Assembly: GCF_019400985.1 (NCBI RefSeq)
Contig: NZ_WTFF01000025.1
Location: 1 to 38,027, forward strand
Source of the DNA: Streptomyces bambusae
GTDB taxonomy: Bacteria > Actinomycetota > Actinomycetes > Streptomycetales > Streptomycetaceae
Length of the DNA: 38,027 bases
Direction: 5' to 3'
The notes beneath the pieces were generated by a model. That model made no database searches. It saw only the letters and a program-made list of their open reading frames with translations, and was not told the origin of the DNA. The translations under genes were made by a program, and so were the position numbers. This document shows positions 1 to 9,400 of this stretch, piece by piece (the first letter of the stretch is position 1; each line of letters starts with the position of its first letter).

Positions 1-1155
1 CCCCAGGCCCCGCCCGCCGCGCCCGGCGAGCCCGCCCGGCCGGTCGCCGGGGACGCCGCCGGCTGGTCCATGGAGGAGCGCCTCTACAACCAGGTCTGGG
101 GCATGTTCGAGGACCTGGCCCGGACCGCTGCCGCGTACCGCAGCGCCGTCGGCTTCGCCGACGACCGCATGGACCGCGAGCTCGACGAGGCCCTGTCCGA
201 CCCGCGCCACCGGCTCGGCGGCGCCGGCAACGCCGCCCGCGACGCCGCCCAGGCCCGCCGCGACGAGCTCGTGGGCCAGGCCAAGGCGGCCCTCGACCGC
301 GACCTCGCCCAGCTGGCCGCCGAGGCCGAGGTGGTCGAGCCGGCCCTGCCCGCCGCCTACGCGCGCTGGGACAACCCCGTCTGGCACGGCCACACCCTGC
401 CCGAGCAGCCGCCCATGGCCGTGCGCCTGGGCGACCTGCACCTGCCCGAGCGCCCCGACCTGCGGATCCCGATGCTGGTCCGGTTCCCGCTGGAGCGTGG
501 CCTGTGGATCGACAACGGCCGCACCGGCTCGGAGGCGGCCATGACCATGGACACCGACCGGCTGCGCCGCGTCGCCATGGACACGGCGGTCGCCCATGTC
601 GTGCGGATGCTGGCCGTCCACCCCGGCGGCCGGCTGTCCGTCCACGTCATCGACCCGGCCGGCGCGGGCGCGGCGTCCCTGGCGCCGCTGGTGCGCGCGG
701 GCGTCCTCGCCGCCCCGCCCGGCGCGGGCGCGGCCGGGGTCACCCAGACCCTGGAGCGGCTGACCCGCCGGGTCGATCTGGCCCAGATGGCGGTGCGGGC
801 CGGTGCGCCCGAGGACCTGCCGCCGGACCTGGACACCTCCGACCAGCTGCTCGTGGTGCACGACTTCCCGCACGGCTTCGACGACCGCGCCGTCACGCAG
901 CTGCGGTACCTGGCGGACGAGGGCCCGGCGGTCGGCGTGCACCTGCTGATGGTCGCCGACCGTGACGAGGCCTCGGCGTACGGGCCGCTGCTCGATCCCC
1001 TGTGGCGCTCCCTGATGCGGCTGTCGCCCGTCCCGGACGACCACCTCGCCGACCCCTGGGTGGGCCACTCCTGGACCTTCGAGCCGGCCCTGCCGCCGCA
1101 GGGCAGCCAGGTGCTGGACATCGTGCTGGGCCAGGTCTCCCGGGGCGGTCGCTGA
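1..1155 (+). CDS. 3' part of a large TerD-associated protein (5' end outside window)
   Basis: The frame is open from base 1 to the TGA at 1153-1155, giving 384 visible residues; the first in-window ATG (70) lies inside an ongoing sequence, so this is a 5'-truncated gene. A Pro/Ala-rich linker (residues 1-20) is followed by a charged helical segment (about 24-110) and then an alpha/beta domain with phrases such as PMLVRFPLERGLWID and LLVVHDFPHGFDDRAV, resembling a degenerate FtsK/EccC-like NTPase fold without a visible Walker A. From memory of streptomycete proteins found beside terC, the missing N-terminus is probably a TerD domain, which would make it a stress (tellurite or metal) protein; that is inference. 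It lies upstream of and codirectional with terC, but terC has its own promoter and riboswitch. Confidence 0.6.
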   Translation, partial: PQAPPAAPGEPARPVAGDAAGWSMEERLYNQVWGMFEDLARTAAAYRSAVGFADDRMDRELDEALSDPRHRLGGAGNAARDAAQARRDELVGQAKAALDRDLAQLAAEAEVVEPALPAAYARWDNPVWHGHTLPEQPPMAVRLGDLHLPERPDLRIPMLVRFPLERGLWIDNGRTGSEAAMTMDTDRLRRVAMDTAVAHVVRMLAVHPGGRLSVHVIDPAGAGAASLAPLVRAGVLAAPPGAGAAGVTQTLERLTRRVDLAQMAVRAGAPEDLPPDLDTSDQLLVVHDFPHGFDDRAVTQLRYLADEGPAVGVHLLMVADRDEASAYGPLLDPLWRSLMRLSPVPDDHLADPWVGHSWTFEPALPPQGSQVLDIVLGQVSRGGR

Positions 1156-1184
1156 CCCTCCGCTGACCATTCCTTGGTGATCCC

Positions 1185-1214
1185 TTTACCTTCCCCACCT
1201 TCTGCGGGTAGGCT
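1185..1214 (+). promoter_or_regulatory. putative promoter of the terC riboswitch leader
   Basis: TTTACC (1185-1190) and TAGGCT (1209-1214) are separated by 18 bp and resemble a principal-sigma (HrdB) promoter. Transcription would start near 1221, immediately before the riboswitch P1 helix at 1223, which makes the assignment coherent. Confidence 0.5.
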
Positions 1215-1222
1215 CAAGCGTG

Positions 1223-1339
1223 CGGAGGGGAGTACTCCTGCTGCTTCTGCGCGGCGTGCCCGTCAATACGGACCGTGACCGGTCCCGGGGCGTCGGCCCG
1301 CGGCCGTTCACCGGCCGGCCCGGGTGGAAGAGACCTCCG
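1223..1339 (+). promoter_or_regulatory. yybP-ykoY family manganese riboswitch upstream of terC
   Basis: The leader carries the hallmark pieces of the yybP-ykoY aptamer in the right order. P1 is CGGAGG (1223-1228) paired with CCTCCG (1334-1339). The conserved GGGGAGTA (1227-1234) follows, then a first hairpin arm, then the second conserved loop in CGTCAATACG (1261-1270), a long GC-rich helix, and the closing GAAGAGACCT (1327-1336). The family is known to bind Mn2+ and to precede terC/alx/mntP-type genes, which matches the downstream gene. The call rests on motif and pairing recognition by eye; a covariance model was not run. Confidence 0.85.
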
Positions 1340-1380
1340 GCAGCGTGACGCTGACCTTGTTCGAGCCATCTGCCGGAGGA
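1334..1380 (+). promoter_or_regulatory. SD-sequestering hairpin (expression platform of the riboswitch)
   Basis: CCTCCGGCAG (1334-1343) is perfectly complementary over 10 bp to CTGCCGGAGG (1370-1379), with a 26-nt loop. The 3' strand includes the terC Shine-Dalgarno GGAGGA (1375-1380), 7 nt before the GTG start at 1388. The 5' strand includes the whole 3' side of riboswitch P1, so P1 and the SD hairpin are mutually exclusive. The expected logic is a translational ON switch: Mn2+ stabilises P1 and frees the SD. Confidence 0.75.
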
Positions 1381-1387
1381 ATGACCC

Positions 1388-2374
1388 GTGGACGTTTCGT
1401 TCACCCTCTGGATGCTGACCATCGCCGGTCTGTGCATCCTCGTCGGAGCCGACTTCTTCATCGGCCGCAAGCCCCACGACGTGTCGGTCAAGGAAGCCGG
1501 CACATGGACGGTCGTCTGGATCGCCCTCGCCGCACTGTTCGGCCTCGGCCTGCTGCTCACCGGGAACGGCCAGGCCTCCCAGGAGTTCTTCGCCGGCTTC
1601 GTCACCGAGAAGTCGCTGAGCGTCGACAACCTCTTCGTCTTTGTCCTGATCATGGCGAAGTTCTCGGTGCCCTCCCACCTCCAGCAGCGCGTGCTGCTCG
1701 TGGGCGTCCTCATCGCCCTGGTGCTGCGTGCGGTCTTCATCGCCGCGGGCGCCGCGATCGTCACCAGCTTCAGCTGGGTCTTCTACCTCTTCGGCGCGTT
1801 CCTGGTCTACACCGCCTGGAAGCTGATCCAGGAGGCGCGCGCGGGTGACGAGGAGGAGTGGGAGGAAGACCGCCTGCTGCGCTCCGTCGAGAGGAAGTTC
1901 GGCGTCGCGGACCGGTACCACGGCACCAAGCTCTTCATCCGCGACAACGGCAAGCGCGTCCTGACCCCCCTGATGGTGGTCATGCTCGCCATCGGCACCA
2001 CCGACGTGCTGTTCGCCCTCGACTCCATCCCCGCGATCTTCGGCCTCACCCAGGACCCGTACATCGTCTTCACCGCCAACGCCTTCGCCCTCATGGGCCT
2101 GCGCCAGCTGTACTTCCTACTCGGCGGCCTGCTGAAGAAGCTGGTCCACCTCAGCTACGGCCTGTCGGTCATCCTGGGCTTCATCGGCGTCAAGCTGGTG
2201 CTGCACGCCCTGCACGAGTCGGGCGTGCACGTCCCGCAGATCTCCACGCCGCTCTCCCTGGGCGTCATCTGCGCCGTCCTGGTGGTCACCACGATCACCA
2301 GCCTGGCGGCCTCGAAGAAGCAGGCGGCGAAGGAGGCGGCCGCGGAGTCCGCCCGGGAGAGCGTCGAGGCGTAG
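1388..2374 (+). CDS. terC: TerC family integral membrane protein (probable Mn2+ exporter)
   Basis: The protein has 328 residues, about eight or nine hydrophobic segments and the TerC signatures: GADFFIGRK near residue 21, KSLSVDNLFVF near 76-87 and TTDVLFALDSIPAIFGLTQD near 203-223. The acidic residues in the membrane segments are the expected cation ligands. The family acts in the cytoplasmic membrane in metal efflux or metal loading of exported proteins, and was named from tellurite resistance operons. The GTG start is supported by GGAGGA 7 nt upstream. The yybP-ykoY riboswitch in the leader argues for manganese-controlled expression and hence for a role in Mn2+ homeostasis. The C-terminus is a charged Ala/Lys/Glu tail. 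The gene converges with the MFS gene, 11 bp away. Confidence 0.9.
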   Translation: MDVSFTLWMLTIAGLCILVGADFFIGRKPHDVSVKEAGTWTVVWIALAALFGLGLLLTGNGQASQEFFAGFVTEKSLSVDNLFVFVLIMAKFSVPSHLQQRVLLVGVLIALVLRAVFIAAGAAIVTSFSWVFYLFGAFLVYTAWKLIQEARAGDEEEWEEDRLLRSVERKFGVADRYHGTKLFIRDNGKRVLTPLMVVMLAIGTTDVLFALDSIPAIFGLTQDPYIVFTANAFALMGLRQLYFLLGGLLKKLVHLSYGLSVILGFIGVKLVLHALHESGVHVPQISTPLSLGVICAVLVVTTITSLAASKKQAAKEAAAESARESVEA

Positions 2375-2385
2375 CGGCCGCGCCG

Positions 2386-3723
2386 TCAGCGGGGCCGGAC
2401 GGCGGCCGCCTCCAGCGGCCCGGGCCGCTTCGCGGCGACCACCTGCGGGTTCGTCTCCGGCAGGAGCGCGAAGCAGCCCAGGCTCAGGAGGGCGATGCTG
2501 GTCAGGTACGCCGCCACCCCCCACGGCGGCCCCGAGCCGGCCGACAGGGCGGTCGCCACGATCGGGGTGAGGGCCCCGCCCAGCACCCCGCCCAGGTTGT
2601 AGCCGACCGCGGCCCCCGTGCAGCGGATGCGCGGCTCGTACAGCTCCGGCAGGTACGCGCCGACCACCGCGAACATCGTCACCATGGCCAGCAGCGCGCC
2701 CACGAAGCCCAGGGTCATCAGCAGCGGATCGGCCGTGCGCAGCAGCGCGACCAGCGGGAACATCCACAGGGCCGAGGCGGCGCAGCCGGCCAGGCACAGC
2801 GGGCGCCGTCCGTAGCGGTCGCCCAGCAGCGCCACCAGGGGAGTGACGGCGCCCTTCAGCGCGACCGCCGCCATGATGCAGGCCAGCATCACCGTGCGGT
2901 CCACCCGCAGGTGCTCCGTGGCGTAGGCCAGGGACCAGGTGGTCACGGCGTAGAAGAGCGCGTACCCGATGGCGAGGGCGCCGCCCGTCAGCAGGAGCAG
3001 CCGCCAGTGCCCGCGGGCCACCTCGGCCAGTGGTGCCTGGGCCCGCCGGCCGTCCTCGGCCAGGGCGAGGAACTGCGGGGTCTCCTCCACCGCGCGGCGC
3101 AGCCACAGCCCGGCCAGCGCCAGCAGCCCCGCGGCCCAGAAGGGCACCCGCCAGCCCCACGACGTGAACTGCGCGTCGGTCAGCGTGGCGGACAGGGTCA
3201 GGGCCATGCCGTTCGCCAGGAGGAACCCCACCGCCGGGCCGACCTGCGGGAAGCTCGCCCACAGCCCGCGCCGCCGCTCCGGCGCGTGCTCGGCGGTCAG
3301 CAGGACGGCCCCGCCCCACTCACCGCCCAGCCCCAGCCCCTGCAGGAAGCGCAGCAGCAGGAGCAGCAGCGGCGCGGTGATGCCGAGGGTGGCGAACGTC
3401 GGCAGGCAGCCGACCCCGACCGTGGCGAGGCCGGTCAGGAGCAGGGAGCCGAGCAGGACCGGCCGCCGCCCGTAGCGGTCGCCGACATGGCCGAACAGCG
3501 CCGACCCCAGCGGCCTGGCGACGAAACCCGCGCCGAACGTGGCGAAGGCGGCCAGGGTGCCGGCCAGCGGCGAGAAGGTCGGGAAGAACAGCGGGCCGAG
3601 GACGAGCGCGGCCGCGGTCCCGTAGACGAAGAAGTCGTAGAACTCGATGGCGGTCCCGGCGAGCGAGGCGAGGGCGAGCCGCAGCATCGAGGGAGCGGGA
3701 GGGGACGAATGATCATCGCGCAT
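2386..3723 (-). CDS. MFS transporter, metabolite:H+ symporter (MHS) type
   Basis: The protein has 445 residues and about 12 predicted membrane helices, arranged as in the MHS subfamily of the major facilitator superfamily (relatives of ShiA, ProP and KgtP). Visible signatures are GTAIEFYDFFVYG near the N-terminus, the loop 2-3 motif GDRYGRRPVLLG, FLQGLGLGGEWGGA, and a second half-repeat GDRYGRRPLCLAG. It probably imports a small organic acid or compatible solute with protons across the cytoplasmic membrane; the substrate cannot be read from the sequence. ATG 3723 is chosen although its SD is poor (GAGG about 13 nt upstream); ATG at codon 13 is an alternative. It ends 11 bp from the convergent terC. 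Confidence 0.85.
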   Translation of the reverse strand: MRDDHSSPPAPSMLRLALASLAGTAIEFYDFFVYGTAAALVLGPLFFPTFSPLAGTLAAFATFGAGFVARPLGSALFGHVGDRYGRRPVLLGSLLLTGLATVGVGCLPTFATLGITAPLLLLLLRFLQGLGLGGEWGGAVLLTAEHAPERRRGLWASFPQVGPAVGFLLANGMALTLSATLTDAQFTSWGWRVPFWAAGLLALAGLWLRRAVEETPQFLALAEDGRRAQAPLAEVARGHWRLLLLTGGALAIGYALFYAVTTWSLAYATEHLRVDRTVMLACIMAAVALKGAVTPLVALLGDRYGRRPLCLAGCAASALWMFPLVALLRTADPLLMTLGFVGALLAMVTMFAVVGAYLPELYEPRIRCTGAAVGYNLGGVLGGALTPIVATALSAGSGPPWGVAAYLTSIALLSLGCFALLPETNPQVVAAKRPGPLEAAAVRPR

Positions 3724-3839
3724 ACAAGGGCAACTACCTCTTCCCGTCCGCCCGGGAGGGGGGAGTGCCCCTCCTCGACCGGAAGGAGTGCACCGGAGCG
3801 CGAAGTTGACCGAAGGCCGGCGGGGCCGGCCGCTGTGCG

Positions 3840-3886
3840 GTCGCCCACCGCCCTGTGGTCACCCACCGTCCGGTAGTCGCCCACCG
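3840..3886 (-). repeat. three 18-bp-period direct repeats
   Basis: On the minus strand CGGTGGGCGAC, CGGTGGGTGAC and CGGTGGGCGAC recur every 18 bp (plus-strand copies at 3840-3850, 3858-3868 and 3876-3886) with unrelated 7-nt spacers. The block sits about 120 bp upstream of the MFS start codon. It could be a protein-binding array or simply a small expanded repeat. Confidence 0.6.
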
Positions 3887-4006
3887 AGCCGGGCCCGCCC
3901 TGCCCGGAGCAATCGGTCCACGGGCGCCGGCCTCGGAGTCCGTAGAGCGGAGGTGACCGCCGGGCCTTCTGCCATGCAGGCCGTGACTGATCTCCGGACA
4001 CGAAAG

Positions 4007-4041
4007 GGGCCCGCGCGACCGGTCTCGGGTCGTGCGGGCCC
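4007..4041 (-). terminator. hairpin terminator downstream of the 99-aa gene
   Basis: The 14-bp stem GGGCCCGCGCGACC (4007-4020) / GGTCGTGCGGGCCC (4028-4041), with one G-T pair, has a 7-nt loop. On the minus strand it is followed by CCTTTCG, a weak U-tract, as expected for termination of the gene ending at 4121. Confidence 0.6.
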
Positions 4042-4120
4042 TTGCGCTGTGCGGGTGGGAGACGGGCCGGCTCACCCAGGGGCCTGGCCTCGTCGCCCGC
4101 CGCGGGGGAGCGGGCAGCCG

Positions 4121-4420
4121 CTAGTAGCGGAGGTCCTTCTGCTCGGTGATCAGGCGCCCGGCGATGTGCAGGTTGCCGTCGGAGTCGAGCACCGCGATGA
4201 TCTTCTTCGTCGAGCCGTGGTGGGTCGTGAAGTAGATCTTGTCCGCCTCTTGCGAGCTGGAGTAGTTCGAGTTCACGGACAGCTCGATGCTCACGGGGGA
4301 GCTGATGAGCACGTCCTTCTTGGGTGAGTCCGGGTAGACCTGGTTCTGCCGCAGCTTGACGCGCGCGTGAGTGTCCCCCTCGTCCCAATCCGTCGCCACT
4401 CCGAGATCGATGTCAGCCAT
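4121..4420 (-). CDS. orphan 99-residue hypothetical protein
   Basis: I do not recognise the family. ATG 4420 is chosen because GGGGGAAG lies 5-12 nt upstream; an upstream extension to 4555 has no SD and crosses the promoter. The protein has no signal peptide or membrane helix. It is rich in beta-prone segments (VLISSPVSIELSVNS, KIYFTTHHG, KIIAVLDSDGNLHIAGRLI) and ends in QKDLRY. The DSDGNLHIAGRL phrase resembles a beta-strand/turn repeat of structural or carbohydrate-binding proteins, but this is only an impression. It has many Ser, Asn, Lys and Ile codons and lower GC than its neighbours, suggesting acquisition or a different expression regime. It is monocistronic, with its own promoter, leader hairpin and terminator. 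Confidence 0.7.
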   Translation of the reverse strand: MADIDLGVATDWDEGDTHARVKLRQNQVYPDSPKKDVLISSPVSIELSVNSNYSSSQEADKIYFTTHHGSTKKIIAVLDSDGNLHIAGRLITEQKDLRY

Positions 4421-4456
4421 GCGACTTCCCCCTTCAGATCCGGTGGATGGGCCTGC

Positions 4457-4484
4457 GGTTCGGGCGCCGTAGGGCGCCCGAACC
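4457..4484 (-). promoter_or_regulatory. perfect 12-bp hairpin at the 5' end of the 99-aa gene's leader
   Basis: GGTTCGGGCGCC (4457-4468) and GGCGCCCGAACC (4473-4484) form a perfect 12-bp stem with a 4-nt loop. It starts about where transcription should begin and ends 36 nt before the ATG. A 5'-terminal hairpin can stabilise an mRNA; an operator role is the alternative. Confidence 0.6.
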
Positions 4485-4491
4485 ACGGCTG

Positions 4492-4521
4492 AATCTATGC
4501 GGACAGTGCATGTACCGTCAC
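4492..4521 (-). promoter_or_regulatory. putative promoter of the 99-aa gene
   Basis: On the minus strand GTGACG (4521-4516) and TAGATT (4497-4492) are spaced 18 bp apart. The predicted start near 4485 coincides with the outer edge of the leader hairpin. Confidence 0.5.
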
Positions 4522-4677
4522 TGGGAGTTGTTTGACTGGCTGGATTTCTGCCCAAACGGTCTTGAATCAGCGTTCAGGTCACCCAAGGGCTGAAATGCCC
4601 GGAAATCGCATTGACGGCCGAGGGCCCGCCGGCATGTCCGGTTGCGGGTGCGGTCAGGTGTGCAGGATGTGTCGTGG

Positions 4678-5334
4678 CTACCAGCCACGCGCGCGCCACT
4701 CGGCCAGGTGCGGCCGCTCCGCGCCCAGCGTGGTGTCGTTGCCGTGCCCGGGGTAGACCCAGGTCTCGTCGGGCAGGGCGCCGAACAGCTTGTTCTCGAC
4801 GTCGTCGATCAAGCTGGCGAACGCCTTCGGGTCGCCCCAGGTGTTCCCCACCCCACCCGGGAAGAGGCAGTCCCCGGTGAAGACGTGCGGGTGCCCGTGC
4901 GGGTCGTCGTAGACGAGGGCGATCGAGCCGGGGGTGTGGCCCACCAGGTGGCGCGCGGTCAGCCTGACCCGGCCCACCGAGATGGTGTCCCCGTCCTCGA
5001 CCGGTACGTCGGTCGGGACCGGGATGCCCTCGGCGTCGTGCACGCCCGCGTACGTCCGCGCGCCGGTGGCGTCCACGACCTCCTGGAGTGCGCCCCAGTG
5101 GTCGCCGTGCCGGTGCGTGGTGACCACGGACGTGATGCCGTCGTCGCCGATCAGGTTCAGCAGGGTCGTCGGCTCGGCGGCCGCGTCGATCAGCAGCTGC
5201 TCGTCGGTGGCCCGGCAGCGCAGCAAGTATGCGTTGTTGTTCATCGGGCCGACCGCGACCTTGGAAATCATGAGGTCCGTGAGTTCGTGCACGTCGGCCG
5301 GACCGCCGACCTTCACCGCTCCGCTGTACGTCAT
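4678..5334 (-). CDS. MBL-fold metallo-hydrolase (glyoxalase II-like)
   Basis: The protein has 218 residues with the complete metallo-beta-lactamase-fold metal site: T-H74-R-H76-G-D78-H79, H133 in GHTPGS, D155 in FTGDCLFPGG and H197 in YPGHG. This is the binuclear-zinc hydrolase pattern of glyoxalase II and related thioesterases, and the protein is cytosolic with no signal peptide. It starts 9 bp after the stop of the mycothiol-dependent isomerase-family gene and is codirectional with it, so a shared role in thiol (mycothiol) adduct metabolism is plausible but inferred. It has no good SD; TAGGAT lies 6 nt before the ATG, which suggests an additional leaderless transcript. Confidence 0.85.
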   Translation of the reverse strand: MTYSGAVKVGGPADVHELTDLMISKVAVGPMNNNAYLLRCRATDEQLLIDAAAEPTTLLNLIGDDGITSVVTTHRHGDHWGALQEVVDATGARTYAGVHDAEGIPVPTDVPVEDGDTISVGRVRLTARHLVGHTPGSIALVYDDPHGHPHVFTGDCLFPGGVGNTWGDPKAFASLIDDVENKLFGALPDETWVYPGHGNDTTLGAERPHLAEWRARGW

Positions 5335-5340
5335 GACCTG

Positions 5341-5346
5341 ATCCTA
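5341..5346 (-). promoter_or_regulatory. -10-like hexamer built on a stop codon, 6 nt before the MBL gene
   Basis: The minus-strand TAGGAT (5346-5341) begins with the TAG stop codon of the upstream gene and lies exactly 6 nt before the MBL ATG. This is the spacing expected of a leaderless promoter. No clear -35 element is visible. Confidence 0.35.
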
Positions 5347-6033
5347 GAGCGGCGGCAGCGCCGGCAGGGGCCCGCCGGCCGTGGTCAGCGACGCGCCCTT
5401 GTCGGCCCGGCCCGCGAGCCAGGCCAGGAGCTGGGCGGCGGTCCCGCGCACGGTGACGGCGACGTCGCCGGCGGAGCCGGTGCGCCAGGTGCGGCCGTCC
5501 TCGGCGACCAGCTCGGCCGGCGGCACCTCGGCGCGGCCGGACCAGCGGTCGGCGAGGAAGCCGATCTCCCGGCCGGTGAACTCCTCCGGCAGGTCCTCCA
5601 GCTCGTAGCCGATGCCGAGGTCCACGTGGTGCAGCTCGACCTCGACGAGCCGGCGGAAGGGCACGTTGGCGGCGAGGTCGGTGACCCCGTTGCGCAGCTC
5701 CACGGTCCGGGACCAGTCCTGCGGGGGCCGGGTCGTGGCGAGGAAGCCCTCGGCGGAATGACGGAGGTCCGCGAGCTGTTCTTCCAGAGGCCGGCCGGCG
5801 TCGCGTGCGATGTCGGCGTCCCGTGCCTCGGCGCTGGCGTACATCGGGCGGCCTCCGAAGACGTTGACGAGGGCGTCCGCGTTGCGCGCGAGGTGGGCGA
5901 GCACGTGGCCGCGGCTCCAGCCGGGGAGACGTGACTCCTCGGCCAGGGCGCCGTTGTCCAGTTTCGCGACTGCGGTCAGCAGCCGGTCGGTGGCCTCACG
6001 TACAGATTGCAGGTCGTGCACATGATCAGTCAT
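5344..6033 (-). CDS. maleylpyruvate isomerase / DinB-like mycothiol-dependent enzyme family
   Basis: The protein has 229 residues. The N-terminal helical bundle carries [18 protein letters not shown] (residues 39-55) and later [14 protein letters not shown] (127-140), the MDMPI N-terminal domain pattern. H47, E131 and H135 are the likely metal ligands by analogy to the corynebacterial mycothiol-dependent maleylpyruvate isomerase. The C-terminal part (about 165-229) matches the small sterol-carrier-like domain of the family. It probably transfers or isomerises using mycothiol; the substrate is unknown. ATG 6033 is preferred over 6045 because TATGGT lies 7 nt upstream in leaderless geometry and no SD exists for either. 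Confidence 0.8.
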   Translation of the reverse strand: MTDHVHDLQSVREATDRLLTAVAKLDNGALAEESRLPGWSRGHVLAHLARNADALVNVFGGRPMYASAEARDADIARDAGRPLEEQLADLRHSAEGFLATTRPPQDWSRTVELRNGVTDLAANVPFRRLVEVELHHVDLGIGYELEDLPEEFTGREIGFLADRWSGRAEVPPAELVAEDGRTWRTGSAGDVAVTVRGTAAQLLAWLAGRADKGASLTTAGGPLPALPPL

Positions 6034-6040
6034 GGGCCCG

Positions 6041-6046
6041 ACCATA
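6041..6046 (-). promoter_or_regulatory. -10-like hexamer for a leaderless transcript
   Basis: The minus-strand TATGGT (6046-6041) lies 7 nt before the ATG at 6033. A perfect 7-bp inverted repeat TCGGGTG-AAG-CACCCGA (6062-6078) lies just upstream and could be an operator. Confidence 0.4.
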
Positions 6047-6092
6047 GCCCGCGCCACACGATCGGGTGAAGCACCCGACCGAGTGCCGGAAA

Positions 6093-6108
6093 TCGAATGC
6101 ACGTGCTA
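6093..6108. promoter_or_regulatory. degenerate LexA (SOS) box candidate upstream of uvrA
   Basis: TCGAAT-GCAC-GTGCTA fits the actinobacterial SOS box TCGAAC-N4-GTTCGA at 9 of 12 defined positions. uvrA is a known LexA target in other actinobacteria. It lies 138 bp before the chosen uvrA start, in the divergent region shared with the isomerase-family gene. Confidence 0.35.
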
Positions 6109-6245
6109 TACGCTCGAAGTCCGGACCCCACCGTCCGCGCTCCACCCTCCAGACCCCATCCGCTGCCGAGGTCGCCCCCCGGCCCCCTACCCTGAAACGG
6201 CCGAGGGCCCCGTGCCCCGCTCTCCCAAGAAAGGTGCGGACCGGC

Positions 6246-9182
<2,937 letters not shown>

Positions 9183-9198
9183 CGCAAGGCCTGACGCG

Positions 9199-9243
9199 GC
9201 CGGGCCCGGTCGCACGCCGGTGCGGCGTCCGACCGGGCCCGGC
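9199..9243 (+). terminator. hairpin terminator of uvrA
   Basis: A perfect 14-bp stem, GCCGGGCCCGGTCG (9199-9212) / CGACCGGGCCCGGC (9230-9243), encloses a second 6-bp stem ACGCCG-GTG-CGGCGT (9214-9228). No U-tract follows, as is usual in this GC range. Confidence 0.75.
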
Positions 9244-9294
9244 GTGCCCGGCCCCGCTAGGCGGTGCCCGGCGTGCCCGGCCACCGCTAAGCGG
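9241..9294. repeat. two-copy 29-bp-period direct repeat
   Basis: GGCGTGCCCGGCC followed by CCGCTAGGCGG (9241-9264) recurs nearly exactly at 9270-9294 (one insertion, one substitution). It abuts the uvrA terminator and is non-coding. Confidence 0.6.
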
Positions 9295-9320
9295 GATCGG
9301 CGAAGTCCGGTGCGGTACCG

Positions 9321-9360
9321 CGCCCCGTCAGGGGCGCGGGGAACTGAGCGACCAGCCCCC
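9321..9360. repeat. dispersed intergenic repeat module (copy 1)
   Basis: CGCCCCGTCAGGGGCGCGG followed by GGAACTGAGCGACCAGCC closely matches 15041-15078 in this window. It begins with a small hairpin (CCCCGTCAGGGG). The module is familiar as a scattered intergenic sequence in Streptomyces genomes; its function is unknown. Confidence 0.7.
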
Positions 9361-9400
9361 CACCGGCCCGCGGTTTCGTCACGCACTTCCAGCGGAGCGC

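Larger units (their letters stand above)
3724..4120. other. gene-poor intergenic stretch between the MFS gene and the 99-aa gene
   Basis: I see no convincing gene on either strand in these 397 bases. The stretch holds the upstream region of the MFS gene, the three-copy 18-bp repeat at 3840-3886 and the hairpin terminator at 4007-4041. Open frames here are short, lack SD sequences and have unrealistic Arg/Pro/Ser composition. Confidence 0.6.

Noticed and set aside
3840..3886. CRISPR-like spaced repeats
   Set aside because: Repeat cores are only 11 bp with 7-nt spacers, there are three units and no cas genes; this is not a CRISPR array.
3788..4327. Plus-strand frame of 179 codons crossing the intergenic region and the antisense of the 99-aa gene
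   Set aside because: No SD, Arg/Pro-rich composition, crosses a terminator hairpin and lies antisense to a better-supported gene.
6066..6245. 60-codon N-terminal extension of uvrA
   Set aside because: UvrA proteins begin at the [13 protein letters not shown] region. The extension crosses the divergent promoter region and has low-complexity Arg/Pro composition.
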